From Nocardia amamiensis (GTDB lineage: Bacteria; Actinomycetota; Actinomycetes; Mycobacteriales; Mycobacteriaceae): a stretch of 64,000 bases of DNA. The position numbers were made by a program, and so were the translations under genes. Numbering within the stretch: the first letter of the stretch is position 1; every line of letters starts with the position of its first letter. This document shows positions 1 to 9,187 of the stretch, piece by piece. The notes beneath the pieces are model-generated. The model worked only from the letters and a program-made list of their open reading frames with translations. It did not search any database and had not been told where the DNA came from. The stretch covers positions 248,001-312,000 of the forward strand of contig NZ_JADLQX010000006.1 in assembly GCF_015477605.1 (NCBI RefSeq), in the 5' to 3' direction.

Positions 1-70
1 CGGCGTCCCACAGCGCTTCGGCGCGCCGCTGCATGGCGAGGAGTTCGATCTCGCTCGGCGGCTCGGTCAT
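1..70 (-). CDS. N-terminus of an unidentified protein (cut by window edge)
   Basis: An ATG on the minus strand at 70-68 opens a frame that stays open to the window edge. The first 23 residues begin MTEPPSEIELLAMQRRAEA, an acidic, helical-looking start. Too little is visible to assign a family. It lies 46 bp downstream of the next minus-strand gene and could be co-transcribed with it. Confidence 0.5.
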   Translation of the reverse strand, partial: MTEPPSEIELLAMQRRAEALWDA

Positions 71-116
71 GTCCAGACTCCTGCCCGGTGGCTTTCGGCG
101 GATGCCACGCCGCCGA

Positions 117-902
117 TCATCGTGGTTGTCCGAGCGGGCCGGGGTATCCGTTCTCGCGCGCGTAGGCGATCAGTTGCGCGTCGTAGTTGCCCAGGCTGTC
201 CAGCAGCCAGGTGTGTCCAGTGTCCTTGACCACCACGATCGGTCCTCGGTTGCCCGGCGGCAGCGTGGGCACCGCGCCGTCGGTGTACCAGGACGTGGTC
301 GACCACGGAAAGATGAACGCCCAGCCGATGTCGCAGACTCGCTCCGGCGGTCCGAGCTGCAGAGGATCGGCCGGAGTGCTGTGCCGTGCGCTGTGCGCGG
401 CGAGCAGGTGCCGCGCGCTGTTGCGGGCCACCCGCACGTCCAGCGGGCCTGCCGCGGTGTCCGGGAACGGCAGATTCGCCTGCGGCTCGCTCAGCAGCCG
501 TCGGCCCGCCATCGGCGTCACCGGGCACGGCCTGCTCTGCAGGCGGAGGAAGACGGTGTGGGCGGTGTCGGAGTACCGCAGCCCGACGATCGCGTCCTCG
601 GTGCGACCCACCAGGTGCGTGCCGCGGCTGCGCATCCATTCGGGCTCGTCGGGGCGGATGCCGAGGGTGGCGAAGGCGGCGTGCGCGCCGGGCATCAGAT
701 GGGGATCGGACCATTGCCGCGCGATGAACTCCACGAAGATGTGCTGCCCGGTCGCGTCGGCGGCGCGCCAGGCCCGCAGGGTGGTCGCGGGCGGGGGCAG
801 GCCGCCGGTCAGCACCGGCCACCAGTCCGACAGCAGCACCGCCACCCACGATTCGAAGTCGGCGGCTCTGGCCAGCGAGATATCGATGTGCGGATCGGTC
901 AT
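117..902 (-). CDS. hypothetical protein with YrhB/Imm35-like C-terminus
   Basis: A 261-residue soluble protein starting at the ATG at 902-900 (MTDPHIDISLARA). The open frame continues upstream, but that part overlaps the hemB promoter region and is unlikely to be coding. The C-terminal 60 residues (FIFPWSTTSWYTDG, then GPIVVVKDTGHTWLLDS and a final helix) have the hydrophobic strand, glycine turn and aromatic pattern of the YrhB/Imm35 fold found in toxin-immunity and small stand-alone proteins. That resemblance is by eye only. No signal peptide or membrane segment is seen. Function is unknown; a role as an immunity protein is inference. Confidence 0.6.
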   Translation of the reverse strand: MTDPHIDISLARAADFESWVAVLLSDWWPVLTGGLPPPATTLRAWRAADATGQHIFVEFIARQWSDPHLMPGAHAAFATLGIRPDEPEWMRSRGTHLVGRTEDAIVGLRYSDTAHTVFLRLQSRPCPVTPMAGRRLLSEPQANLPFPDTAAGPLDVRVARNSARHLLAAHSARHSTPADPLQLGPPERVCDIGWAFIFPWSTTSWYTDGAVPTLPPGNRGPIVVVKDTGHTWLLDSLGNYDAQLIAYARENGYPGPLGQPR

Positions 903-1059
903 CCTGTCCCCCAGCGGGTCCCGCCCGGTCGGAGTATGCGCCTCGGAGGGGTTCTCCGATGTGATTTCACACACATAAAGCATGACGCGCGTCCGGACAA
1001 AATGTGCCCCTATCTGGCGTTTTGCCGGTTCGGGCGCGCATCTTCGTGAGGGGCGAGAT

Positions 1060-1235
1060 CCATTTGCCCGTTCGCGGCCCGGCTCGCGCCCCGAGCGGTC
1101 GCGATGTCTGCGATGCAGTCGCCAGCGAGAGCTGGTGACCGGCGAACTCCGAAGGACCTGGGCGCTGCCGAGACTCTCCGGCTGCCACAAGAGGGCCGCG
1201 AACACGCAGTGCCGCAGGCACTGCAAATTGAACAC
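1060..1235. repeat. Intergenic imperfect-palindrome element, copy 1 (upstream of hemB)
   Basis: This stretch shares two blocks with 41805-41940. The left block has the core cggcccggctcgcg. The right block has gggccgcgaac followed by the identical 20-mer gccgcaggcactgcaaattg (1211-1230). The left and right blocks are partly complementary, so the whole can fold as a long hairpin. It ends about 30 bp before the hemB start. No ORF is convincing within it, and 903-1259 otherwise holds no gene. Confidence 0.6.
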
Positions 1236-1259
1236 AGACACAGGCGTATCGTGCGATTC

Positions 1260-2237
1260 ATGACCGGAATGGACCGCCCGCGGCGGTTGCGCCGTACCCC
1301 GGCTTTGCGTCGTCTCGTGGCCGAAACAACACTGGAACCACGGCAATTGGTGCTACCGATGTTCGTCGCCGACGGTCTGGAGGAACCGCGCGCGATCGGC
1401 TCGATGCCGGGAGTGGTGCAGCATTCACTGGACTCGCTGCGAAAGGCCGCCGTCGAGGCGGTCACGGCGGGCGTCGGCGGGATCATGCTGTTCGGCGTGC
1501 CCCGCCCGGAGGACAAGGACGCCGTCGGCAGCCAGGCCAGCGATCCGCACGGCATCCTCAACCGCGGCCTGCGCGCCCTCGCCGACGAGGTGGGCGATTC
1601 GACCGTGGTCATGGCGGACACCTGTCTGGACGAGTTCACCGACCACGGCCACTGCGGCGTGCTCGCCGCCGACGGAGCGGTCGACAACGACGCCACGCTC
1701 GACCGCTATGTCGAGATGGCGCTGGCGCAGACCGAGGCGGGCGCGGACCTGCTCGGCACCAGCGGCATGATGGACGGCCAGGTCGACGCGATCCGGCACG
1801 GACTGGACGCGGCCGGGCACATCGACACCGGCATCCTCGCCTACGCCGCGAAGTACGCCTCGGCGTTCTACGGCCCGTTCCGTGAGGCCGTGGGTTCCTC
1901 GCTGCAAGGCGACCGGCGCACCTACCAGCAGGACCCGGCCAATCGCCGCGAGGCCATCCGCGAATTGGAACTGGACCTCGCCGAGGGCGCGGACATCGTC
2001 ATGGTGAAGCCGGCGATGTCGTACCTGGACATCCTGCGCGAGGTCGCCGACCGCTCGACCGTCCCGGTCGCCGCCTACCAGATCTCCGGTGAGTACGCGA
2101 TGATCACCGCCGCCGCCGAACGCGGGTGGATCGATCGCCGTGGCGCCGTTCTCGAGTCGTTGCTCGGTATCCGCCGGGCGGGTGCGGACATCGTGCTCAC
2201 CTACTGGGCGACCGAGGCCGCGCACTGGCTGTCGTGA
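1260..2237 (+). CDS. hemB: Delta-aminolevulinic acid dehydratase (porphobilinogen synthase)
   Basis: Condenses two 5-aminolevulinate molecules to porphobilinogen in heme and corrin synthesis, in the cytosol. The protein is 325 residues from the ATG at 1260, matching the family's usual 325-330. The two active-site lysines are in [10 protein letters not shown] (K198) and MVKPAMS (K250, the Schiff-base lysine). The metal loop at 120-133 reads [14 protein letters not shown], a hybrid of the zinc type and the aspartate-rich magnesium type. The frame is open 156 bp upstream, but family alignment starts at about [14 protein letters not shown], which supports 1260. A GTG at 1251 is also possible. The next gene overlaps its stop, so the two are probably co-transcribed. 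Confidence 0.97.
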   Translation: MTGMDRPRRLRRTPALRRLVAETTLEPRQLVLPMFVADGLEEPRAIGSMPGVVQHSLDSLRKAAVEAVTAGVGGIMLFGVPRPEDKDAVGSQASDPHGILNRGLRALADEVGDSTVVMADTCLDEFTDHGHCGVLAADGAVDNDATLDRYVEMALAQTEAGADLLGTSGMMDGQVDAIRHGLDAAGHIDTGILAYAAKYASAFYGPFREAVGSSLQGDRRTYQQDPANRREAIRELELDLAEGADIVMVKPAMSYLDILREVADRSTVPVAAYQISGEYAMITAAAERGWIDRRGAVLESLLGIRRAGADIVLTYWATEAAHWLS

Positions 2238-2758
2238 CGAATATGGCAGGGCCGTCCGGCGTTCGACCGGCCCGGGTTCCGATGCCGGAGGATGTCGGTA
2301 CCGCGCGGCAGTTGTGGTGGGGTGTCATCGGATTCGGCGTCGTGCAGCTGATCACGTCGGTCATCGCCGCGCTGGAGCGGCGGCGTGGCTTCGCCGAGGA
2401 GGTCTTCGAACAGGCCAGGGCGAAGGACCCTCAGGTGACGCTGGCCAGCGCGGAGCTCATGGTGTCGCTGGTGTACGTGTTCGTGGTGCTGTTCGGGCTG
2501 GGCGTCGCGGCGCTCGCGCTGGTGATCGTGCACCAGTTCGGGCGCGGCAAGCTCTGGGCGCGCACCATGCTGACCGTGCTCGGTGTCTGGGTCGTTGTGA
2601 TCGGCGTCGGCGCGCTGCTGGCGATCGACGCGGTAACCGGGACAGCATCGCTGGTGGCGGGCGGAGCATCGATCGTGCAGGCCGTGCTCGCCGCCGGCGC
2701 CATCTACCTGTCCCACCGTCCGGAGTCCACCGCATACTTTCAGCTGGGCGGACACTGA
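2234..2758 (+). CDS. Four-helix membrane protein, Rv0513-like position
   Basis: A 174-residue integral membrane protein with four predicted transmembrane segments: [20 protein letters not shown], the [20 protein letters not shown] stretch, [19 protein letters not shown], and the last about residues 135-158. The GTG at 2234 overlaps the hemB stop (GTGA). An ATG three codons downstream (2243) is an alternative start. In M. tuberculosis a small transmembrane gene (Rv0513) occupies the same place after hemB. No catalytic motif is visible. Function is unknown. Confidence 0.8.
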   Translation: MTNMAGPSGVRPARVPMPEDVGTARQLWWGVIGFGVVQLITSVIAALERRRGFAEEVFEQARAKDPQVTLASAELMVSLVYVFVVLFGLGVAALALVIVHQFGRGKLWARTMLTVLGVWVVVIGVGALLAIDAVTGTASLVAGGASIVQAVLAAGAIYLSHRPESTAYFQLGGH

Positions 2759-2916
2759 GCCGACTGGTGGAACCTGTTCCCAGTTTGTCCGAGACAGACC
2801 GGCATGTATGGTGAGGGTTGTCACAGTGGACATGGGAACCGGAAGTCGTTTGCCATGCGTTGTTCTACGTTTCGAGCGGGAACTCGGCAGATGGCTCCGG
2901 AGGATCGGAGGCAACG

Positions 2917-3036
2917 ATGCGAGTGGTGATCCAGCAGCCGCAGAGCATTCGGCGGGATCTGGCCGTATTGAGCCTGCTGATTCTGTTCGCCGTGCTGACC
3001 GTCGCCGTGCTGTTGCTGCCCGGCCTGACTCGCTGA
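2917..3036 (+). CDS. 39-residue single-pass membrane peptide
   Basis: A short ORF starting MRVVIQQPQSIRRDL, followed by one strong transmembrane helix (about residues 16-36, LAVLSLLILFAVLTVAVLLL) and a short tail. A good ribosome-binding site (ggagg at 2908-2912) stands five bases before the ATG. The longer frame from 2818 lacks such a site. The basic, cytoplasmic N-terminus suggests N-in topology. It sits just upstream of two more small membrane protein genes. Role unknown. Confidence 0.6.
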   Translation: MRVVIQQPQSIRRDLAVLSLLILFAVLTVAVLLLPGLTR

Positions 3037-3082
3037 TTCCGCTTTCTGTCGTGTCGCCGCGCACCGCCGTGATGGGCTCGGT

Positions 3083-3568
3083 GTGAGCGCCGCGACCGTT
3101 TTGTTCGCCGAGCCGGGCGCCCGCTGGCGTGCGGTGTTCTACGGGCCGATCCTGTGCCTGGTCATTCTCGTCCTCGAACTCGTCACGGGCGGTGGTTCCG
3201 TGCACTGGTTCGCCTTGCTGTTCTGTGCCGCGCTGATCGCCTGCTTCGTCGCGCTGCAAGTGCTCGCCGGTAAGCGGCACGTCAGCGTCGAGCTCACCTC
3301 GACGACGCTGCGCTCGGGAACCGAGACGCTGCCGCTGAGCTCGGTCGCGGAAGTCCTCCCCGAACGCGACGAGGAGTCCTGGGACGACGAACCGTGGGAG
3401 TCGGCCAGGGCGCTCGGGGAATTGACCGGCGTGCCGCGCCGCCGCACCGGCATCGGGCTGCGGCTGGCCGACGATACGCTGGTGCAGGCATGGGCCAGGG
3501 ACCACAAAGCGCTGCGGGCGGCGTTGGCCGGAGCCGTGCGGCACGGCGAGAACGGAGCGGACCGATGA
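3083..3568 (+). CDS. Two-helix membrane protein with PH-like cytoplasmic domain
   Basis: 161 residues from GTG 3083. Two transmembrane helices lie at about 15-37 and 42-63. The remaining hundred residues form a beta-rich cytoplasmic domain (KRHVSVELTSTTLRSGTETLPLSSVAEVLPE... IGLRLADDTLVQAWARDHKALRAAL). This has the strand pattern and terminal helix of small bacterial PH-like domains, as seen in several actinobacterial two-helix proteins; that reading is by eye. The stop overlaps the start of the next gene (ATGA), so the two are translationally coupled. Function unknown. Confidence 0.75.
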   Translation: MSAATVLFAEPGARWRAVFYGPILCLVILVLELVTGGGSVHWFALLFCAALIACFVALQVLAGKRHVSVELTSTTLRSGTETLPLSSVAEVLPERDEESWDDEPWESARALGELTGVPRRRTGIGLRLADDTLVQAWARDHKALRAALAGAVRHGENGADR

Positions 3569-3828
3569 GGCGATGGATCATCGCGGTGCTCGTGGAACTC
3601 GATCTGATCCTGCTCGCGCTGGTGGCGGCGGCGCTGAGCTGGCGCAACAGCGTGCGCGCCATCGACTTCGCGCCTTTGGGCGACGTGCCGGGGTTCACCG
3701 CGATCCGTTATGCGGCGCCCTGGCAGCTATTGGCCGCGGTGCTCGTCGCGGTGGCCGGAGTGCTCGCGATCGATGCGGCGGCCCGGCTCGTCCGTGGTCT
3801 CCGCGGCCAGGCCGGAACCGGCCGCTGA
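3565..3828 (+). CDS. Small two-helix membrane protein
   Basis: 87 residues (MRRWIIAVLVELDLILLAL...), with transmembrane segments at about 4-24 and 50-75 separated by a short loop containing DFAPLGDVPGFTAIRY. The ATG at 3565 overlaps the upstream stop by four bases, so it is coupled to the PH-like membrane protein and may form a complex with it. It sits in the position of M. tuberculosis Rv0514, another small transmembrane protein, but orthology was not tested. No known motif. Confidence 0.75.
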   Translation: MRRWIIAVLVELDLILLALVAAALSWRNSVRAIDFAPLGDVPGFTAIRYAAPWQLLAAVLVAVAGVLAIDAAARLVRGLRGQAGTGR

Positions 3829-3886
3829 CCGGGCCCGCTGCATACACCGGCCGTTTGGCCGCTGCGGCGACGGGAACGCCGAATTC

Positions 3887-4117
3887 ATGAAACCACTTGT
3901 ACGACGAACACTTTGCGGCGCGGTGGCGGCGGGCGTGATCGGCGTCACCGTAGCGGCTCCGGCTGCCGCATCCACCGAAACCGCTACCGCACCGCCGCTT
4001 CCGGTCCTGCCCGCGTTCGCTGCCACCCCGCCCGCGCCGTTGCTGCATGCGCTGCCCGCGCCGTTGGCGTGCCTGGTGACAACCGGATTCGCCGCTTTCT
4101 GCCTCGGCATCACCTAG
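3887..4117 (+). CDS. Small secreted alanine/proline-rich protein
   Basis: 76 residues. A Sec signal peptide is clear: basic MKPLVRR, a hydrophobic stretch GAVAAGVIGVTVAAPA, and cleavage near AAAST. The mature part is about 45 residues, rich in Ala and Pro, and ends with a Cys pair spaced 12 apart (LACLVTTGFAAFCLGIT) that could form a disulfide. Similar short exported proteins of unknown function are frequent in Nocardia. No homology-based role can be given. Confidence 0.6.
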   Translation: MKPLVRRTLCGAVAAGVIGVTVAAPAAASTETATAPPLPVLPAFAATPPAPLLHALPAPLACLVTTGFAAFCLGIT

Positions 4118-4286
4118 CTGCGGATTGCCTGCTAAGCGCTGCGGATGCCGCGCGTCTGGGCTACCGTGCAACCGCGCGTCGTCCGGTGCGTACCACCCGG
4201 CGACCGCGCGCTTTGCCAGGAATATTCCTGCGGCCGTTAGTATTTCGGCCGTAGTTCGGAACGCACGCGATGAAGGAAAGTGTTTG

Positions 4287-4508
4287 ATGAACCGGTTCGC
4301 CGTAAAGATCTGTGCCGCGTTTGCCGTGGCCGCCGCCCTCGGAATCGGGGCCGCGCCGGCCGGCGCGAACTCCGGGCTGCCGCTGGAAGACGCGACCGCC
4401 GTCGATGCGCCGATCTTCGTGCCGGATTCGGGTTCCGCCGGGCCCTACAACTCGTTCATGTGTGTCCTGCACACTATGTCGGCGCAGGTGCCCTGCATGT
4501 ACACCTGA
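4287..4508 (+). CDS. Small secreted protein
   Basis: 73 residues starting at ATG 4287 with an aaggaaag ribosome-binding site. A signal peptide (MNRFAVKICAAFAVAAALGI, cleaved near PAGAN) precedes a mature peptide of about 45 residues that is acidic and contains two cysteines near the end (FMCVLHTMSAQVPCMYT), likely disulfide-bonded. The layout resembles the preceding secreted ORF, so the two could be distant paralogues. Function unknown. Confidence 0.65.
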   Translation: MNRFAVKICAAFAVAAALGIGAAPAGANSGLPLEDATAVDAPIFVPDSGSAGPYNSFMCVLHTMSAQVPCMYT

Positions 4509-4527
4509 CCGCGGGCTCCCGGCGCCC

Positions 4528-4914
4528 TCAGCCCCAGTGCTGGTAGATGTCCAGCACGCGGCCGTCGCGGGTACCGGGGGCATTGAGGTAGACGGTGATC
4601 GTCCCGTCCGGATGGCCGGCCGCCTCCATCAGCACTTGGCGCAGCGAGGCGTAGACCCTGCCGTGCTGGTCGCGGTATATCTCGGAGTCGGCCTTCAGGC
4701 CGGCCCCGATGCGGTTGGGCGGGACGACCATGGTGACGACGGCGGGAATGGGTCCGCCGGCCAGCGTCGTGGTCGTCATGTGGTCCAAATGGATGCCGAT
4801 GCGCAAGTGGTCGAGCTGATCGAGCGGCTCCGCGGTGGCGGACCCGGCGCCCAGTGCCGCAGTGGCACAGGCGACCGCGGTGAGTAAACCCGCACTGACG
4901 ATGGCAATCCGCAT
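4528..4914 (-). CDS. Secreted hypothetical protein
   Basis: 128 residues from the ATG at 4914-4912. A gggagggt ribosome-binding site lies seven bases upstream, which selects this start over the longer frame to 4953. Residues 1-28 form a Sec signal peptide ending near GSATA. The mature part has strands around LRIGIHLDHM, AVVTMVVPPN and GTITVYLNAPG and a helix ASLRQVLMEAAG. No recognised catalytic motif. It is transcribed toward the small secreted gene at 4287, with about 20 bp between the stops. Confidence 0.7.
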   Translation of the reverse strand: MRIAIVSAGLLTAVACATAALGAGSATAEPLDQLDHLRIGIHLDHMTTTTLAGGPIPAVVTMVVPPNRIGAGLKADSEIYRDQHGRVYASLRQVLMEAAGHPDGTITVYLNAPGTRDGRVLDIYQHWG

Positions 4915-5088
4915 GCAGACCCTCCCAGCCGGTAGACGATGGCTCCCCGACATTACGCACCGGCAACCCTCCAGCGATCGAAATTCGAACGAACCTGATC
5001 TCGGCGTGTTGCGGGCCGGCTGCGGCCTGCGTCACTGCACTACACCCTGTCGTCGAACCATTTCGGCGGTGCTGAGAGACTGGAACAC

Positions 5089-6426
5089 GTGAGTTCTTCT
5101 CCGCGTGTGACCAGTGCGGCGGTGCCGGTCTCCGCTCAGCTCTTCGACCGGGCGAGTTCGGTGATTCCGGGTGGCGTCAACTCTCCGGTGCGGGCGTTCC
5201 GATCCGTCGGCGGCACACCGCGATTCATCGCCTCGGCCGACGGCTGCAGACTCGTCGACGCCGACGGCAACGAGTACGTCGACCTGGTCTGCTCCTGGGG
5301 CCCGATGATTCTCGGCCACGCGCACCCCGCGGTCGTCGACGCGGTGCGGCGCGCGGCATCCGGCGGGCTATCTTTCGGCGCGCCGACCGAGGCGGAGATC
5401 GAGCTGGCCGAGGCGATCGTGCGGCGAGTCGCGCCGGTGGAGCGGGTGCGCCTGGTGAATTCCGGGACCGAGGCCACCATGAGCGCGGTCCGGCTGGCTC
5501 GCGGCTACACCGGACGTACCAAGATCATCAAGTTCGCCGGCTGCTACCACGGCCACGTCGACGCGCTGCTGGCCGACGCCGGATCCGGCGTCGCCACGCT
5601 CGGACTGCCCACCTCGCCCGGCGTCACCGGCGCCCAGGCGGCCGACACCATCGTGCTGCCCTACAACGACCTGGACGCCGTCGCCGCCGCGTTCGCCGCG
5701 AATCCCGGCGAGATCGCGTGTGTGATCACCGAGGCGGCCGCGGGCAATATGGGCGCGGTCGCGCCACTGCCCGGGTTCAACGCGGGTCTGAGCGCACTGA
5801 CCACCGAGCACGGCGCGCTGCTGATCATGGACGAGGTGATGACCGGCTTCCGGGTCAGCGGCGCGGGTTGGTTCGGCCGGGAGGGCGTCGCGGGCGACCT
5901 GTACACCTTCGGCAAAGTGATGAGCGGCGGGCTTCCCGCCGCCGCGTTCGGCGGGCGCGCCGAGATCATGAACCACCTCGCCCCGCTCGGGCCCGTCTAC
6001 CAGGCGGGGACGCTGTCCGGTAACCCGGTCGCGGTGGCCGCGGGTCTGGCCACCCTGCGGGCGGCCGACGACGACGTCTACGCGGCGCTGGATCGCAATG
6101 CCGAGCGGCTCGGCGCTCTGTTCAGCGACGCGCTGACCACGGCGGGGGTCGGGCACCAGGTTCAATTCGCAGGCAATATGGTGAGCGTGTTCTTCGCCGA
6201 ACGCCCGGTCACCGATTACGCCGCCGCCAAGGCGAGCGAGACGTGGCGCTATCCAGCGTTCTTCCACGCCTTGCTCGATGGCGGCGTGTACGCGCCGCCG
6301 AGCGCGTTCGAAGCGTGGTTCGTCTCCGCGGCGCTCGACGAGAACGCATTCGACCGTATCGCTGCCGCCTTGCCCGCCGCCGCACACGCGGCGGCGGCCG
6401 CCACCCCCGAAGGACCCCGCGCGTGA
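5089..6426 (+). CDS. hemL: Glutamate-1-semialdehyde 2,1-aminomutase
   Basis: PLP enzyme converting glutamate-1-semialdehyde to 5-aminolevulinate, the last step of the C5 route that feeds HemB. The product is 445 residues from GTG 5089, close to the usual 430-460. Diagnostic stretches are [19 protein letters not shown] at the N-terminus, the PLP phosphate-binding [15 protein letters not shown], the aspartate in [11 protein letters not shown], and the Schiff-base lysine K276 in [19 protein letters not shown]. The stop overlaps the start of the phosphoglycerate-mutase-family gene (GTGA), opening an operon that runs into the cytochrome c maturation genes, as in mycobacteria. Confidence 0.97.
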   Translation: MSSSPRVTSAAVPVSAQLFDRASSVIPGGVNSPVRAFRSVGGTPRFIASADGCRLVDADGNEYVDLVCSWGPMILGHAHPAVVDAVRRAASGGLSFGAPTEAEIELAEAIVRRVAPVERVRLVNSGTEATMSAVRLARGYTGRTKIIKFAGCYHGHVDALLADAGSGVATLGLPTSPGVTGAQAADTIVLPYNDLDAVAAAFAANPGEIACVITEAAAGNMGAVAPLPGFNAGLSALTTEHGALLIMDEVMTGFRVSGAGWFGREGVAGDLYTFGKVMSGGLPAAAFGGRAEIMNHLAPLGPVYQAGTLSGNPVAVAAGLATLRAADDDVYAALDRNAERLGALFSDALTTAGVGHQVQFAGNMVSVFFAERPVTDYAAAKASETWRYPAFFHALLDGGVYAPPSAFEAWFVSAALDENAFDRIAAALPAAAHAAAAATPEGPRA

Positions 6427-7415
6427 GCTCCGATCTCGATCAACCCGATGCCGACCGGCGCGAGCCGGCCGAGCCCGCCGAGAGCAGTGCCGTCGATGCC
6501 CCGGCGCCGGTCGTCGATCCGGTAGCGGAGGCGACCGTGATCGACGCGGGCGAGCAGTTCGCCGCCGCCGGCGCCGCCACCGAGTCCGCGGCAGACGACT
6601 CGGAGCCCGTGGAATCGAGCGTGGTCGACGCCGGCGCCCATTTCGCGGCGGCCGCGGCGGTGACCGCACAGGTCGCCACGGCGCGTAAAGAGGGGAAGAC
6701 CGCTCCGGCCGGGCACGAGATTCCGGCCGAGCCCGCCGACAGCCCGGCCCCGGCCGCCGAGCGGGTGCACGGCAGTGACGCCGCGCCGATCGAGACCATC
6801 GTGCACGTGCTGCGCCACGGTGAGGTGCACAATCCGAACGGCATCCTCTACGGGCGCCTGCCCGGATTCAGTCTCTCGGTGGCGGGCCGCGCGCAGGCCG
6901 GCGCGGTCGCCAGGACGCTGGCCGATCACGACATCGCCCTGGTGATCGCCTCGCCGCTGCAGCGGGCGCAGGAGACCGCCGAGGCGATCGCCGTGCAGCA
7001 CGACCTGATCGTGCGGACCGACGAGAACCTCATCGAGGCGGGCAACACCTTCGAGGGCCTGCGCGTCTCCGTCGGCGACGGCGCGCTGCGCAAACCGCGG
7101 CACTGGTGGAAGTTGCGCGACCCGTTCACCCCCTCCTGGGGCGAGCCCTACTTGCAGATCGCGCACCGCATGCTTGCCGCGGTGAACAAGGCGCGGGTGG
7201 AAGCGGCCGGACGCGAAGCGGTGCTGGTCTCGCACCAGCTGCCCGTGTGGACGCTGCGCCGATTCCTGCAGGGACAGCGGCTCTGGCACGACCCGCGGCA
7301 ACGGCAGTGCTCGCTCGCGTCGCTGACTTCGCTGGTGTACCACGGCGACACGCTCGTCGACATCGTCTACTCCGAGCCCGCGGGCGGCTCGGACCCCTCG
7401 GTACACGGCGCATGA
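6423..7415 (+). CDS. Histidine phosphatase (phosphoglycerate mutase family) with Ala-rich N-terminal extension
   Basis: 330 residues. The C-terminal 200 form a histidine-phosphatase domain: the catalytic [19 protein letters not shown] (RHG motif), [16 protein letters not shown] (second arginine) and [10 protein letters not shown] (second histidine). It matches the Rv0525 type found between hemL and the ccs genes in M. tuberculosis; substrate unknown. The first 120 residues are acidic and Ala/Pro-rich. They contain an imperfect duplication ([17 protein letters not shown] and [17 protein letters not shown]), are probably disordered, and are absent from the mycobacterial relative as I recall it. 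The gene overlaps its neighbours by four bases on both sides. Confidence 0.88.
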   Translation: MSSDLDQPDADRREPAEPAESSAVDAPAPVVDPVAEATVIDAGEQFAAAGAATESAADDSEPVESSVVDAGAHFAAAAAVTAQVATARKEGKTAPAGHEIPAEPADSPAPAAERVHGSDAAPIETIVHVLRHGEVHNPNGILYGRLPGFSLSVAGRAQAGAVARTLADHDIALVIASPLQRAQETAEAIAVQHDLIVRTDENLIEAGNTFEGLRVSVGDGALRKPRHWWKLRDPFTPSWGEPYLQIAHRMLAAVNKARVEAAGREAVLVSHQLPVWTLRRFLQGQRLWHDPRQRQCSLASLTSLVYHGDTLVDIVYSEPAGGSDPSVHGA

Positions 7416-8053
7416 TTCGCCGCACCGGGTCCGCCACCCCGCCCACCACGCGCACCGGGCGGGTGCTGCCGGTTGTGCTCGCGTGTGTGGCGCTGGTCGC
7501 CGCGCTCGCCGGGTGTTCGACCGGTTCGGACGCGGTGGCCTCGGGCGGCACCTTCGAGTTCGTCTCGCCCGGCGGCAAGACCGATATCCGCTACGACCCG
7601 CCCGCCTCGCGCGGCACCATCGGCAAGCTGGCCGGCCCGGACCTGATGACGGTGGGCAAGACCACGTCGGTCGAGGACTACCCGGGCAAGGTCGTGGTGC
7701 TCAACCTGTGGGGCCAGTGGTGCGGTCCGTGCCGTGCCGAGGCGCCCGCCCTGGAGAAGGTCTACGAGTCGACCAAGGACAAGGGCGTCGCTTTCCTCGG
7801 CATCAATGTCCGCGATCCGCAGCAGGACAAGGCCCAAGATTTCGTGGTCGACAACAAGGTCGGCTACCCGTCCATCTACGACCCGTCGATGCGCACTCTG
7901 CTGGCGCTCGGCGGGAACTTCCCTACCAGTGTCATCCCCACCACCCTCGTCCTCGACCGGCAACACCGGGTCGCCGCGGTCTTCCTGCGGTCCCTGCTCG
8001 CCGAGGATCTGCAGCCGGTGGTCGAAAGTCTCGCCGCGGAGGAATCACAGTGA
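7412..8053 (+). CDS. TlpA/ResA-like thiol-disulfide oxidoreductase lipoprotein
   Basis: 213 residues. Residues 20-35 form a lipoprotein signal with lipobox ALAGC (C35), so the protein is anchored outside the membrane. A thioredoxin domain follows, with active site WCGPC at 103-107 and the cis-proline segment PTSVIPTTLVLD. It should reduce the CXXCH cysteines of apocytochrome c before heme attachment, taking electrons from CcdA. It corresponds to Rv0526 in position and type. Its ATG overlaps the upstream stop, so it is part of the hemL-ccsB operon. Confidence 0.93.
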   Translation: MIRRTGSATPPTTRTGRVLPVVLACVALVAALAGCSTGSDAVASGGTFEFVSPGGKTDIRYDPPASRGTIGKLAGPDLMTVGKTTSVEDYPGKVVVLNLWGQWCGPCRAEAPALEKVYESTKDKGVAFLGINVRDPQQDKAQDFVVDNKVGYPSIYDPSMRTLLALGGNFPTSVIPTTLVLDRQHRVAAVFLRSLLAEDLQPVVESLAAEESQ

Positions 8054-8304
8054 ATCGCGACCGTCGTACCCGTCATCTGCGTGCCTGCCGGCCCCGGCAG
8101 GGCGCTCGGCGCATCGGCGGCGGATGGGCCGTCGACGACCGGTGGGCGGGCATCGCCACCGTGCCGCGCAGCGTAGCCGCCGACTCGCTGCTGGACTTCG
8201 CCGTTTTCGAGGTGGCCGAAGAACCCGCGGCCACCGAGCGGAAGGTGTCGTTGCGCCGCGGCACGGGGCGAGCGCCGGAGGACACGCGGGAGGAATCGGT
8301 GTGA
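8050..8304 (+). CDS. Doubtful ORF in the gap before ccdA
   Basis: An 84-codon frame begins with a GTG overlapping the upstream stop (GTGA). The predicted product is Arg-rich at the start and acidic at the end (FAVFEVAEEPAATERKVSLR) and has no recognisable domain. The rest of this operon is packed with overlaps, so a 291-bp gap is odd, and this frame is the only one filling it. It may be a real small gene, a degraded one or plain spacer. Confidence 0.3.
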   Translation: MNRDRRTRHLRACRPRQGARRIGGGWAVDDRWAGIATVPRSVAADSLLDFAVFEVAEEPAATERKVSLRRGTGRAPEDTREESV

Positions 8305-8344
8305 GACCTGAGCGCCTCGCGCCGCGCTCCGGGGAGGCCATCTG

Positions 8345-9187
8345 ATGGTGCTCGCCGGAGTCGGTGAATCGTTCCAGCAGACGGCGGCCTCCGGTCCGCT
8401 GCTGCTGGCGTTCGGCGCGTGCCTGCTCGCGGGTCTGGTGTCGTTCGCCTCGCCGTGCGTGGTGCCGCTCGTCCCCGGGTATCTGTCGTACCTGGCCGGA
8501 CTGGTCGGCGCGGAGGCGCCGCCCGCCACCGTCGCGGAGGCCACCGGAACGCGCGCGTCGCGGTCCGGATCGACCGCCGTCGCGCAACAGCTTCGTTCCG
8601 GCCGGGTGCGGGTCGCCGGTGCGGCCGGGCTGTTCGTCGCCGGATTCACCGTGGTATTCGTCCTCGCGACCGCGACGGTGTTCGGGGTCATCCAGACCCT
8701 CAACGTGAATCGGGAACTGCTGCAACGGATCGGCGGCGTGGTGACGATCCTGATGGGCCTGGTGTTCATCGGCTTGGTACCCGCGTTGCAGCGCGACACC
8801 AGGATGGAGCCGCGCAGGCTCACCAGCCTCATGGGCGCCCCGCTGCTCGGAGGGGTGTTCGCGCTCGGGTGGACGCCGTGTCTCGGCCCGACGCTCTCGG
8901 GCGTCATGGCGGTCGCCGCGGGCACCGACGGGACCACCGCCGCGCGCGGCGTCGCGCTGATCGTCGGCTACTGCCTCGGCTTGGGCTTGCCGTTCGTCGT
9001 ACTCGCTTTCGGGTCTGCGAGCGCACTGCGCGGTGTCGGCTGGCTGCGCCGCAATTCCCGCACCATCCAGATCATCGGGGGCATGCTGCTCGTCGCGGTC
9101 GGCGCCGCGCTGGTCACCGGAGCGTGGGACCAGTTCGTCGCCTGGGTGCGCGACGCGTTCGTCTCCGAGGTGACCTTGCCGATATGA
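8345..9187 (+). CDS. ccdA: Cytochrome c biogenesis membrane protein CcdA
   Basis: 280 residues with about six transmembrane helices. It carries reducing equivalents from cytosolic thioredoxin across the membrane to the extracytoplasmic TlpA/ResA-like protein. The two conserved half-site cysteines are visible in LVSFASPCVVPLVPGY (C38) and LGWTPCLGPTLSG (C179), as in the CcdA/DsbD transmembrane family. A loop of about 40 residues rich in Ala, Arg and Ser separates helices one and two, somewhat long for the family. A ribosome-binding site (ggggagg) precedes the ATG, and the stop overlaps resB. Confidence 0.93.
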   Translation: MVLAGVGESFQQTAASGPLLLAFGACLLAGLVSFASPCVVPLVPGYLSYLAGLVGAEAPPATVAEATGTRASRSGSTAVAQQLRSGRVRVAGAAGLFVAGFTVVFVLATATVFGVIQTLNVNRELLQRIGGVVTILMGLVFIGLVPALQRDTRMEPRRLTSLMGAPLLGGVFALGWTPCLGPTLSGVMAVAAGTDGTTAARGVALIVGYCLGLGLPFVVLAFGSASALRGVGWLRRNSRTIQIIGGMLLVAVGAALVTGAWDQFVAWVRDAFVSEVTLPI

